A DNA stretch of 64,000 nucleotides, taken from contig NZ_AZRW02000003.1 of NCBI RefSeq assembly GCF_000512695.2, positions 106,731 through 170,730 of the forward strand. The letters run 5' to 3'. This document shows positions 34,865 to 43,340 of this stretch, in pieces (the stretch's first letter is position 1; the number at the start of each line of letters is the position of its first letter). The notes under the pieces are model-generated. The model made no database searches. It was given only the letters and a program-made list of their open reading frames with translations, and had not been told where the DNA came from. This DNA is from Pseudomonas sp. QTF5 (lineage in GTDB: Bacteria; Pseudomonadota; Gammaproteobacteria; Pseudomonadales; Pseudomonadaceae). The position numbers and the translations under genes were made by a program.

Positions 34865-35872
34865 TCATTCCTGAAACCGCGCCCGATACCGCCCCGGGCT
34901 CTCCCCCGTCCACTTCTTGAACGCGCGATGAAACGCACTCGGCTCCTGGAAGCCCAACTGTTCAGCAATATCGCTGATGCTCGCCTTGCTCTGGCGCAAC
35001 CGTTCAAACGCCACCGCGCGCCGCACTTCATCTTTGATTTCCTGATACGAACAGCCTTCACGTCCCAGTTTGCGGCGAAAGGTGCTGGGGCTCAGGTGCT
35101 GTTCCAAGGCGAAGGCCTGCAAGGTCGGCCATTCGCCGTAATGGCTGTGGCGCAGGCGCTGATGAACCTGCGACGCCAGCCCGTGCTGGTTGCGGAAGCG
35201 AATCACCAGCCATTGCGGTGCGGTGCGTAAAAATACTTTCAGCGAAGCAAGGTCTTGAATCACCGGCAGCCGCAGGTAGTCACTGGCGAACTCGATTTCG
35301 GTGCGTTCGCTGCCAAAGGTCAGGTTGGGCCCCCAGAGCAAGGCATCATCACGCAGCGACAAACGCTGATGACGAAAGTCTGCCCGATCGATCGGAATGC
35401 GCCGCCCGCCCAGCCAGCACAGCAGACTGATCATCAACACCAGAAACGTTTCTTCGCCCAACCGGCTGACCTCGCTGTTCTGCGAACAGGTCTGCAAGCT
35501 GATGACCGCACGCTTGCCACGCACACTCAACGTGCCGCGAAAATCACGCAGGAACAGGGCGAAATTGGCCAAACACTGACGCATGGCTTTTTCCAGCGTC
35601 GGCTCCTGAATCAATGCCCGACAGATCAAGGCAAAACTGCCCGGCGGCATACCATGGGAGTCCAACTGGAAAAATTCGTCGTTCAACTCCCGAATCTGCA
35701 CCAGCCACAACGCGGCGAAAGCCGTGGCCGGCACCCGTGCCGTCGGCTGGTCCATCAGCGCCGGATCAATGCCCACCTGTTCAAGTACTGACCGCAGACG
35801 CTGCGGTTCCTCACGCAATGCATGGATCATGGGGTACATGAAGTAAACCGCCACCGAATCCGTTTCCCGCAT
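34865..35872 (-). CDS. AraC-family transcriptional regulator
   Basis: 335-aa regulator. N-terminal region resembles the arabinose-operon-regulator-type ligand domain of OruR/ArgR-like AraC proteins (about 10-200). The C-terminal double helix-turn-helix is at about 235-335 (LSPSTFRRKLGREGCSYQEIKDEVRR, here in two family blocks, and FQEPSAFHRAFKKWTGESP). The start MRETDSVAV has GAGAGAGG seven bases upstream. It is divergent from the thiolase/dehydrogenase genes (131-bp gap) and probably regulates them. Confidence 0.88.
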   Translation of the reverse strand: MRETDSVAVYFMYPMIHALREEPQRLRSVLEQVGIDPALMDQPTARVPATAFAALWLVQIRELNDEFFQLDSHGMPPGSFALICRALIQEPTLEKAMRQCLANFALFLRDFRGTLSVRGKRAVISLQTCSQNSEVSRLGEETFLVLMISLLCWLGGRRIPIDRADFRHQRLSLRDDALLWGPNLTFGSERTEIEFASDYLRLPVIQDLASLKVFLRTAPQWLVIRFRNQHGLASQVHQRLRHSHYGEWPTLQAFALEQHLSPSTFRRKLGREGCSYQEIKDEVRRAVAFERLRQSKASISDIAEQLGFQEPSAFHRAFKKWTGESPGRYRARFQE

Positions 35873-36003
35873 TTGAATGCCTCTCTCGTCACATCTGAAC
35901 ATGGCAAAAAACGCCATCACCCTTGAACAGTTTTGGCATAGGCCAGTGGCGCTGCTGATTCTAGACTCGTGCCCAACAAAAAAGACCTATTCAGAGAGCC
36001 AAC

Positions 36004-37188
36004 ATGAACCATTCCGATATTTTTGTAGTGAGCGCCGTCCGTTCTGCCATCGGCAGCTTTGGCGGTTCACTCAAGGATGTGCCGCCTATTCAGTTGGCGA
36101 CCGACGTTTGCCGCGCCGCTATCGAACGATCAGGCCTGGCGCCCGAACACATCGGCCATGCGGTGATGGGACATGTAATCCCGACCGAGGCGCGCGACGC
36201 CTACATCTCCCGGGTCGTAGCGATGAATGCCGGCCTGACGAAAGAGACTCCTGCCTTCAACGTCAACCGCCTTTGCGGTTCGGGTTTGCAGGCGATTGTC
36301 AGTGCCGCGCAAAGTTTGATGCTGGGGGATGCGGGCGCTGCGCTGGCAGGTGGCGTCGAGTCCATGAGCCGAGGCGCGTACTTGTTGCCGCAGGCGCGCT
36401 GGGGCGCACGAATGGGCGACATGCAGGCCGTCGACTACATGCTTGGGGCACTGCAAGACCCGTTTGCCGGTTTCCACATGGGTATCACCGCTGAAAATAT
36501 CGCCGAGCACTATGGCATCACGCGTCAGACCCAGGATGAATTGGCACTTCTCAGCCAGCAGCGTGCTGCCCGAGCGATTGCCGAAGGGCGTTTTTCCGGG
36601 CAGATCGTGCCGATCGAAGTAGCGACCCGCAAAGGGACGGTTTCGTTTGCGACGGATGAGCATGTACGGGCTGAGGTCAACGCCGAGCAATTGAGCCGCA
36701 TGAAACCCGCCTTCAAAAAGGACGGTAGCGTCACCGCCGGCAACGCGTCCGGCCTCAATGATGGTGCCGGCGCACTGATCATGGCCACGGGCCAAACTGT
36801 TCAGGAACAAGGCCTCAAGCCCATGGCCCGACTGGTGGGTTATGCCCACGCAGGCGTTGAACCTTCAATGATGGGGCTGGGACCGATTCCCGCCACCCGC
36901 CTGGTGCTCAAGCGCGCCGGTCTGACCGTTGCCGACCTTGATGTGATCGAGTCCAACGAAGCCTTCGCCGCCCAGGCCTGTGCCGTAGCGCAAGAGCTGG
37001 GCTTCGATCCACAGAAGGTCAACCCTAACGGTTCGGGCATCTCGCTGGGCCATCCAGTGGGCGCCACTGGCGCGATCATCGCCACCAAAGCCATTCACGA
37101 GCTGCATCGCTGCCAAGGCCGTTATGCCCTGGCGACCATGTGCATCGGCGGCGGCCAAGGCATCGCCGTGTTGTTCGAACGGGTTTGA
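36004..37188 (+). CDS. Acetyl-CoA acetyltransferase (thiolase)
   Basis: 394-aa thiolase joining or cleaving acyl-CoA chains, probably acetoacetyl-CoA or a beta-ketoacyl-CoA. Catalytic residues: nucleophilic Cys in NRLCGSGLQA (about 90), His in GHPVGATGA (about 349) and the second Cys in CIGGGQG (about 379). The downstream 3-hydroxybutyryl-CoA dehydrogenase gene, 16 bp away, supports a C4 route (butyrate, 3-hydroxybutyrate or amino-acid degradation). Direction of the pathway is not determined by sequence. Confidence 0.92.
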   Translation: MNHSDIFVVSAVRSAIGSFGGSLKDVPPIQLATDVCRAAIERSGLAPEHIGHAVMGHVIPTEARDAYISRVVAMNAGLTKETPAFNVNRLCGSGLQAIVSAAQSLMLGDAGAALAGGVESMSRGAYLLPQARWGARMGDMQAVDYMLGALQDPFAGFHMGITAENIAEHYGITRQTQDELALLSQQRAARAIAEGRFSGQIVPIEVATRKGTVSFATDEHVRAEVNAEQLSRMKPAFKKDGSVTAGNASGLNDGAGALIMATGQTVQEQGLKPMARLVGYAHAGVEPSMMGLGPIPATRLVLKRAGLTVADLDVIESNEAFAAQACAVAQELGFDPQKVNPNGSGISLGHPVGATGAIIATKAIHELHRCQGRYALATMCIGGGQGIAVLFERV

Positions 37189-37204
37189 TCACAAGGACAT
37201 GAAC

Positions 37205-38056
37205 ATGAATCTGCAGAACATTGGCGTCATCGGCGCCGGCACTATGGGCAATGGCATCGCGCAAGTCTGCGCACTGGCCGGCTTCAACGTGACCTTGATC
37301 GACATCTCCGAGAGTGCCTTGCAAAAGGCAATCGCGACCGTCGATAAAAACCTCGATCGACAGGTCGCCAAAAACACGCTGACGCACGAGCAAAAGCTCG
37401 CTGCCCTCGACAAGATTCGCACCAGTACCGATTACAGCAGCCTGCAAAACGTGCAACTGGTGATCGAGGCCGCCACCGAAAACCTCGACCTGAAACTGCG
37501 CGTGCTGCAACAAATCGCCGCGCAGGTCAGCACTGAATGCGTGATCGCCTCCAACACGTCGTCGCTGTCCATTACCCAACTGGCTGCCAGCGTCAGTCAG
37601 CCTGAGCGCTTCATCGGTCTGCACTTTTTCAACCCGGTGCCGGTAATGGGCCTGATCGAAGTGATTCGTGGCCTGCAAACCAGCGATGCCACCCACGCCT
37701 TGGCGCTGGACATGGCGACCACACTCGGCAAAACCGCCATCACTGCCGGCAACCGTCCGGGTTTCGTGGTCAACCGGATTCTGGTGCCGATGATCAATGA
37801 AGCGATCCTGGTGTTTCAGGAAGGCCTGGCCAGCGCCGAAGACATCGACGCCGGCATGCGCCTGGGCTGCAACCAGCCGATCGGCCCGCTGGCGTTGGCG
37901 GACCTGATCGGCCTGGACACCGTGCTGGCAATCCTTGAAACCTTCTACGACGGCTTCAACGACAGCAAATACCGCCCCGCTCCACTGCTCAAGGAAATGG
38001 TCGCCGCCGGTTACCTGGGACGCAAAACGGGGCGCGGCTTCCATGCCTACGCCTGA
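37205..38056 (+). CDS. 3-hydroxybutyryl-CoA dehydrogenase
   Basis: 283-aa NAD(P)-dependent 3-hydroxyacyl-CoA dehydrogenase of the Hbd/PaaH short form. Rossmann motif GAGTMGNGIAQ at the N-terminus, catalytic region HFFNPVPVM (His near 138), and NRPGFVVNRILVPMINEA. The ATG at 37205 is preferred over one two codons earlier because AAGGA is at better distance. It forms an operon with the upstream thiolase and overlaps the TetR gene by 14 bp. Confidence 0.92.
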   Translation: MNLQNIGVIGAGTMGNGIAQVCALAGFNVTLIDISESALQKAIATVDKNLDRQVAKNTLTHEQKLAALDKIRTSTDYSSLQNVQLVIEAATENLDLKLRVLQQIAAQVSTECVIASNTSSLSITQLAASVSQPERFIGLHFFNPVPVMGLIEVIRGLQTSDATHALALDMATTLGKTAITAGNRPGFVVNRILVPMINEAILVFQEGLASAEDIDAGMRLGCNQPIGPLALADLIGLDTVLAILETFYDGFNDSKYRPAPLLKEMVAAGYLGRKTGRGFHAYA

Positions 38057-38654
38057 GCGTTGCTCGCGCTTCGCCGAATACCGGGACAAGGTGCTGGAGC
38101 TCTTTGCCAGCAAGGGTTTCGGTCAGGTCGGCATGCGTGAGCTCGCGACCTGCCTGGGGCTCGCCCCGGGCTCGCTGTATCACCATTACCCCAGCAAGCA
38201 GCACATGCTGCTTGACCTGATCGAGGAGTTCTACGAAGAGCTGCTGGCCACCCTGGGGCGCATCGAACAAACGGCCCCGGCAAAACGCGACAGACTCAAC
38301 CAATTGATCCGCGCGCACCTGAATCTGCATCGGGAGATGCCCTGGCATTTTCGTCTGGTGGAGCGCGACAGCGGCTGCCTGAATGAAGAGCAGCAGGAAC
38401 GGGTCCGGCAACTGCGCGAGCAGTACGAACGCAAGTTGCTGCTGATGCTAGGCGTCCGCCCCCGACTCAGTGAACAGAGCCTGTCGGCCATCGGTCATGC
38501 CATTGCTGCCTTGCTCAACAGCGCGCCCTGTTGGCTGACGCATTATTCGCTGGATGAACAAGAGCGCGACAATCTGATGGAAAACATGGTGAGTGGCGCC
38601 ATCGAGCGGTTGCTGACGCCAAAACGCACACATGAAGCGATAAGCAGAAATTAA
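38043..38654 (+). CDS. TetR-family regulator
   Basis: 203-aa regulator. N-terminal TetR helix-turn-helix (VLELFASKGFGQVGMRELA, LGLAPGSLYHHYPSKQ) and an all-helical C-terminal domain. Its start lies inside the end of the dehydrogenase gene, so it belongs to the thiolase-dehydrogenase operon and may provide feedback. It probably senses an acyl-CoA or fatty acid (inference). Confidence 0.86.
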   Translation: MPTPERCSRFAEYRDKVLELFASKGFGQVGMRELATCLGLAPGSLYHHYPSKQHMLLDLIEEFYEELLATLGRIEQTAPAKRDRLNQLIRAHLNLHREMPWHFRLVERDSGCLNEEQQERVRQLREQYERKLLLMLGVRPRLSEQSLSAIGHAIAALLNSAPCWLTHYSLDEQERDNLMENMVSGAIERLLTPKRTHEAISRN

Positions 38655-38674
38655 CGCGTGTGATCAAAGTGGTA

Positions 38675-39163
38675 TCAGTGACGCAATAGTCTACGCAGCG
38701 GAACCCCATCTTTCAGGACCGGCGATTTGATGACGATATAACTGAAGTACTTGGAGATACCGATGTTCTTGTCCAGCAGACCTTCCATCACTTCCTGATA
38801 ATGCTGGATGCTGCAGGTCATGAAGCGCACCAGGTAATCGTAACCGCCGCTGATCAAGTGACACTCGAGCACCTCCTCGACCAAACGGATATTGGACTCG
38901 AACTTGGCGAAGTCTTCCCGCTTGTGGTCGCTGAGCGTGATCTCGGTAAATACCGTGACCGAGTCGGTGATCTTGGCAAGATTGAGATGGGCTCTGTAGC
39001 CGGAAATATAGCCGGCCGACTCAAGCCGCTTGACCCGTTGCAAGCAAGGGCTGGACGACAGACCCACCGCATCGGCCAGGCTGACGTTAGTCATTCGACC
39101 GTCTTTTTGCAGCTCAACCAGGATACTGATATCAATGCGGTCTAGTTTGATCAAACCTTCCAT
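38675..39163 (-). CDS. Lrp/AsnC-family regulator
   Basis: 162-aa Lrp-type protein. Helix-turn-helix at about 5-60 (LVELQKDGRMTNVSLADAVG, SSSPCLQRVKRLESAGYI) and a RAM-like ligand domain (HLISGGYDYLVRFM). The start MEGLIKLDR has AAGAGG six bases upstream; the longer frame adds unconserved sequence. It follows the HAD and GABA-aminotransferase-like genes on the same strand and may respond to an amino acid handled by that aminotransferase. Confidence 0.88.
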   Translation of the reverse strand: MEGLIKLDRIDISILVELQKDGRMTNVSLADAVGLSSSPCLQRVKRLESAGYISGYRAHLNLAKITDSVTVFTEITLSDHKREDFAKFESNIRLVEEVLECHLISGGYDYLVRFMTCSIQHYQEVMEGLLDKNIGISKYFSYIVIKSPVLKDGVPLRRLLRH

Positions 39164-39209
39164 CGCGTACCTCTTGATGCCGTTCGGATGTACAGAGGTT
39201 ATAGCAAAA

Positions 39210-39866
39210 TCACCGGTGTAAGGATTGCTGATGCTGAGCGACCAGGTCGGCCATGCTATTAATGCAAAAATCCGCAGGGCATTGCTGGGTATCGTTGCCA
39301 TGGCCACGACAAATCAGGCACAAACCAGCCGATTTTGGCGGCTCGGCAGGAGGTCTGGAGACCTGCAGGATATCTTTGGCTTGCAGGTTATTGTCCTGCA
39401 ACCAGACGCTGTCCTCCAGTGGCTTGCTGACTCGGGAAAGCAAGTCTTCGGGCGTAATCCCCAAACGCTCACAAAGCTGTTCGCGATCCTCGGCATCACG
39501 ATCGCAGCACACCAGCAGCCGATAGAATTTGCGCAGATACAACATGGCACCGGGCGCATCCTCGAACAGCGACCAGTTGCCCACCGATCGGGCGAAACTC
39601 ATGCCCTCCTCCCAACTGGCCTTGAGCCCGAAATGCGCTGCCAACTGACGATGGGCGAAGCACAATAAGCCACTGAAACCCAGCTCGGAAAAACGTGGAT
39701 AGAGCGTGCGCACCGCCTCGTCAAACTCAGCCAATACCTCTTCCCTGCCCAGCACGCCCGGATGGTTTTCGAGCAACGGTTGCAGGGCCGTCCAGATACC
39801 GGAATCCCGATCGACCAGAACTTCATCGCAATCGATCAGCAGTGCACGATAATCAGTCAGGTACAT
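39210..39866 (-). CDS. HAD-superfamily hydrolase-like protein with degenerate motifs
   Basis: 218-aa protein beginning MYLTDYRALLIDCDEVLVD. HAD motif I (DxD) is present as DCDEV. Motif II, normally a Ser/Thr after a hydrophobic strand, reads LLVCCDRD. A motif III Lys may be VSKPLE. Motif IV is not recognised; the C-terminus instead carries four cysteines (CLICRG, CPADFC). GGGAGG is eight bases before the ATG. It lies between gabT-like and Lrp genes on one strand. Catalytic activity is doubtful; a metal- or DNA-associated role is possible. Confidence 0.7.
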   Translation of the reverse strand: MYLTDYRALLIDCDEVLVDRDSGIWTALQPLLENHPGVLGREEVLAEFDEAVRTLYPRFSELGFSGLLCFAHRQLAAHFGLKASWEEGMSFARSVGNWSLFEDAPGAMLYLRKFYRLLVCCDRDAEDREQLCERLGITPEDLLSRVSKPLEDSVWLQDNNLQAKDILQVSRPPAEPPKSAGLCLICRGHGNDTQQCPADFCINSMADLVAQHQQSLHR

Positions 39867-39959
39867 GGTGTGTTGCCTCCCATGATGCATTTCATCAATC
39901 CATGCGTTCCAAATGCCCCGGTTGGCGCAGTGCTACGTTGCGCCAACCGAAGCCTCAGA

Positions 39960-41252
39960 TTAATTCAATACGCGTAGCAATGCCGCCTCAAGAATCGCCA
40001 GCGCTTCGTCGATCTGATCGTCGTCGGTCACCAGAGGCGCAAGGAAGCGCAGCACATTCCGGTGTACGCCGCATTTGATCACCAACAGCCCACCAATCCG
40101 GGCCTGATCGATCAGTTGCTGGGTGAGTTCGGCATCGGGGCTGCGGGCCTCATCGTCTTTGATCAGTTCGATCGCCAACATGAAGCCGGTGCCGCGTACG
40201 TCACCAATCCGAGGGTGACGTGCCTGCAAGCGCAGCAGGCCCTGACGCAAGCGTTCGCCCAATACTTCACCGCGCGCGAGCAACTGCTCTTGTTCGTAAG
40301 TTTCGATCACCGCCAGCGCCGCCGCGCAAGCCAGGGCGTTACCGCCGTAAGTACCGCCGAGACCACCGGGTAATGGCGCGTCCATGATATGCGCACGACC
40401 CACCACGCCCGATATCGGCAAACCACCGGCCAGGCTCTTGGCCACGGTGACCAGATCCGGCTGAATGCCTGCGTGCTGGAAACCGAACCATTTGCCGGTG
40501 CGACCGAAGCCGGTCTGAATTTCATCGAGAATGAGCACAATGCCGTGTTGCTCGGTCAGAGCCCGCAGTGCCTGGAGGAACTCCGGCGGCGCGGAGAGGA
40601 AGCCACCATCGCCCTGCACCGGTTCGATGATGATCGCCGCTACCCGGTCCGCAGGAACTTGGGTCGCCAGCAATTCGTTCAGGGCTTGCAGCGCCATCTC
40701 GCTGGTGAAACCGCGATAGGCATTAGGGTATGGCGTATGGAACACCTCCGGAGCGAAAGGCCCGAAGTTCTGCTTGTAGGGTTGGCTCATGCCGGTCAAA
40801 GTCGTGCCCAGCAAAGTACGTCCATGGAAACCGCCACGAAAGGAGATGACCGCTGGGCGATTGGTGTGCGCGCGAGCGATCTTCACCGCGTTCTCCACAG
40901 CCTCTGCGCCGGAGGTAAACAGCGCCGCCTTATAGGCTTCGCGACCACCGACCAATTCGCACAAACGCTGTACCAGGTCGAGATAGGGTTTGTAGGCCAC
41001 CACCTGGAAGCACGCATGGCTGACCTTTTGCAATTGAGCTTGCACCGCCGCGACCACCTTCGGATGATTGTGGCCAATGTTCAACACGCCGATCCCGCCG
41101 ACGAAGTCCAGGTAACGCGTCCCATCCACGTCCCACACCTCGGAACCCTGGGCCCGATCGATAACCAGCGGGTGTGCGGTGACCAAACCCCGTGGCACGA
41201 ATTGATCGCGTTGACGGAGCAAACTCGGGGTTTCTTCGACTTTACTGTTCAT
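39960..41252 (-). CDS. gabT: 4-aminobutyrate aminotransferase-type class III transaminase
   Basis: 430-aa PLP-dependent class III aminotransferase with features of GABA transaminase: FTSGAEAVENAVKIAR, SFRGGFHGRT, IIEPVQGDGG, LILDEIQTGFGRTG and the PLP lysine in TVAKSLAGG. It would convert 4-aminobutyrate (or a related omega-amino acid) to the semialdehyde. The start at MNSKVEE has GAGAG upstream, better than the ATG two codons before. Not adjacent to the gabD-type gene at 46710, so it may be a paralogue with different specificity. Confidence 0.86.
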   Translation of the reverse strand: MNSKVEETPSLLRQRDQFVPRGLVTAHPLVIDRAQGSEVWDVDGTRYLDFVGGIGVLNIGHNHPKVVAAVQAQLQKVSHACFQVVAYKPYLDLVQRLCELVGGREAYKAALFTSGAEAVENAVKIARAHTNRPAVISFRGGFHGRTLLGTTLTGMSQPYKQNFGPFAPEVFHTPYPNAYRGFTSEMALQALNELLATQVPADRVAAIIIEPVQGDGGFLSAPPEFLQALRALTEQHGIVLILDEIQTGFGRTGKWFGFQHAGIQPDLVTVAKSLAGGLPISGVVGRAHIMDAPLPGGLGGTYGGNALACAAALAVIETYEQEQLLARGEVLGERLRQGLLRLQARHPRIGDVRGTGFMLAIELIKDDEARSPDAELTQQLIDQARIGGLLVIKCGVHRNVLRFLAPLVTDDDQIDEALAILEAALLRVLN

Positions 41253-41414
41253 TGGCATCTCTCACAGTGGGCCTGGCAACCGGAAAGCGGCTGCGATGTG
41301 GTTCACAGGTTAAGCTTTCGACGCAATTGTCTAAGCCGAACTTGGCCCCTGAGAAATCGGGATCGACTGTTTTCACCCCGGCAAACAGCAGAATCCTTCA
41401 GCGGCGGCCAGCCA

Positions 41415-41565
41415 CCATACCAGTCAGTTAAGGGTAAATCGGAACCTGTAGGAGCCAGCGGTGCGGCGATCCGACTTGCCGGCGAAGGCGTCCTTAAGAG
41501 CGCCTTCGTCGGCAAGCCTGGCTCCTACAAGAAAAGCGGTTTATTCGCTTAACTGACTGGCATTG
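41415..41565. mobile_element. Miniature REP-carrying element, copy 1
   Basis: About 151 bp with 18-bp terminal inverted repeats: left CCATACCAGTCAGTTAAG (41415-41432), right CTTAACTGACTGGCATTG (41548-41565), 16 of 18 positions pairing. Flanks: CGGCCAGCCA before and CGGCCAGCCC after, 9 of 10 identical, like a target-site duplication. Inside is a REP hairpin (about 41450-41528: GTAGGAGCCAGC ... GCCTGGCTCCTAC). It has no coding capacity, so mobilisation would need a transposase in trans. It lies upstream of the hydroxyacid dehydrogenase gene. Confidence 0.75.
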
Positions 41566-41700
41566 CGGCCAGCCCCGATGAATCTGCCGATATGTGCCGC
41601 CCACAACGCAGCGTCATGCGTTTACGCAAAGTCTTTCGACATATCCTGCTCTGCCACTCGGGCATGCTTGATGTTCACTATTTCATGCGAGAAGTTACCC

Positions 41701-42627
41701 ATGGCCCTGCTCTATAAAGCTGACCCGGTGCGCGGCGAACAATGGAAGCGTCTGTTCGCCGAGCACGCGCCAGATATCGAATGGCGTGCCTGGCCGGACA
41801 TCGGCGATCCGAAGGATATTCGCTACCTGGCGGCCTGGCAGGCGCCGGACGATCTCGACACCTTGCTGCCCAACCTGCAAGTACTGTTCGCCTTGTCGGC
41901 CGGGGTCGATCAGCTTGACCTTGATCGCTTGCCAGCGACCCTGCCGGTGGTACGTCTACTCGACCCGGGCATCACCCGGGGCATGTGCGAATACGCCAGT
42001 TTTGCGGTGCTGAGCCTGCACCGGGATATGCTCCGTTATCGCCAGCAACAAATGGCCCGGTGCTGGCAGGCTCATCTGCTGCAACCGGCCGCCAAACGTC
42101 GGGTAGGCGTCATGGGCCTCGGCACGCAGGCGCAACAGATCCTGGCGACCTTGCAGACCTTTGGTTTCGCTTTGTCGGGATGGGCACGCAGCGAGCATCG
42201 CATCGCCGGGGTGGACTGCTTTGCCGGTGCCGAGCAACTTCCGGCCTTCCTCGGCCAGTGCGACATCGTGCTTTGCGTCCTGCCATTGACCGAGCAGACC
42301 AGAGGAATTCTCAACCGAGAATTGTTCCAGTACCTGCCCAAAGGTGCTGCCTTGGTCAACATGGGCCGCGGTGGGCACCTGGTAGAAGAGGATCTGCTTG
42401 AGGCTCTGGCCAGCGGCCAGGTTAGCGCGGCGGTGCTCGACGTTCTGGAACAGGAACCGGCGGCGCCGGATCATCCCTTCTGGCACCATCCGCAGATATT
42501 GCTGACACCGCATATCGCTGCGATGACCCAACCAGAAAGCGCGTTTAGCGTGTTGCTGGAGAATATTCGTCGGCATCAACGCGGTGAATCAATGCTTGGC
42601 CAGATTGATCACGAGCGAAGTTACTAA
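41701..42627 (+). CDS. ghrA: Glyoxylate/hydroxypyruvate reductase A-type D-2-hydroxyacid dehydrogenase
   Basis: 308-aa member of the D-isomer-specific 2-hydroxyacid dehydrogenases resembling GhrA. Nucleotide-binding loop GVMGLGTQAQQ (the third Gly of GxGxxG is replaced, as in GhrA relatives) and catalytic residues Arg in NMGRGGHLVEE, Glu in VLEQEP and His in TPHIAAMTQPESA. It probably reduces glyoxylate or hydroxypyruvate using NAD(P)H. The start MALLYKADPV is chosen because the preceding 46 codons of the open frame lie in intergenic sequence next to a mobile element. Confidence 0.86.
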   Translation: MALLYKADPVRGEQWKRLFAEHAPDIEWRAWPDIGDPKDIRYLAAWQAPDDLDTLLPNLQVLFALSAGVDQLDLDRLPATLPVVRLLDPGITRGMCEYASFAVLSLHRDMLRYRQQQMARCWQAHLLQPAAKRRVGVMGLGTQAQQILATLQTFGFALSGWARSEHRIAGVDCFAGAEQLPAFLGQCDIVLCVLPLTEQTRGILNRELFQYLPKGAALVNMGRGGHLVEEDLLEALASGQVSAAVLDVLEQEPAAPDHPFWHHPQILLTPHIAAMTQPESAFSVLLENIRRHQRGESMLGQIDHERSY

Positions 42628-42852
42628 CCCGCAGTTATCGAACTCGCTAGCAATCTCGCGCGCCGTGGGCAAATCGGCCCACCCACCGATCCACCTCGTT
42701 CGACAGCGATATCGACGAGGTCCGCCTGATCATCGAATACCCGCTGAGCATTCTGTAATAGTTGTTCCCGGCCGGTTTTGCTCGTGGGCCAGCCGGCTTT
42801 TAAAGGCCTCCTCCTCGCTCCCATAGCCTTGAGGCGCCCATCCGGGTAATGC

Positions 42853-43075
42853 AGTAGGAGCAAGGCTTGCCGCAATGCCAATCAGTTAAGACACGGAACC
42901 CTGTAGGAGCGAGCTTGCTCGCGAAGACGGCGGAACAGTCAACATTGATGTCGCCTGATATACCGCTTTCGCGAGCAAGCCCGCTCCTACAGGAACTGCG
43001 CTTAACTGACTGGCATTGAGGCTTGCCGGCGAAGGCGCTTTTAAGGACGCCTTCGCCGGCAAGCCTGGCTCCTAC
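42853..43075. repeat. REP hairpin split by insertion of the miniature element
   Basis: AGTAGGAGCAAGGCTTGCCG (42853-42872) and AGGCTTGCCGGCGAAGGCG (from 43019) to CCTACA near 43075 are the two parts of a REP hairpin. They are interrupted by the element at 42873-43018, with AGGCTTGCCG present on both sides. Removing the element and one copy of this repeat restores a continuous REP of the 16489-16554 class. The remaining intergenic sequence (42628-42852 and 43076-43340) shows no gene. Confidence 0.85.
42873..43018. mobile_element. Miniature REP-carrying element, copy 2, inserted in a REP
   Basis: 146 bp. Terminal inverted repeats CAATGCCAATCAGTTAAG (42873-42890) and CTTAACTGACTGGCATTG (43001-43018) match at 17 of 18 positions. 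Perfect 10-bp flanking duplication AGGCTTGCCG at 42863-42872 and 43019-43028. The interior holds a REP pair (TGTAGGAGCGAGCTTGCTCG ... CGAGCAAGCCCGCTCCTACA). Same structure as copy 1 but with a different REP class in the middle. Confidence 0.82.
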
Positions 43076-43340
43076 ATATTGCATTACCCGAATAGGCGCT
43101 TTTTTTCAGCAATGAACCATCAGCAGTGCGCTTCGCTTTGATCTGCATCCTTAAAACCGACCCGGTATTTGCTGCCGATCCTGATTCTCATTTGAGCAGT
43201 AAATGTGGTCTGCAGAGCCGTCGCTGACGGAATCTGCCGAATCAATTGGAGCCTCTTGTCAGGCCTCGCCGCAGGTGAGATACCAATACTTTGCGCGGAG
43301 AAATCCGACCGATTACGCTTCCTGTCAATGGAGACCTGAC

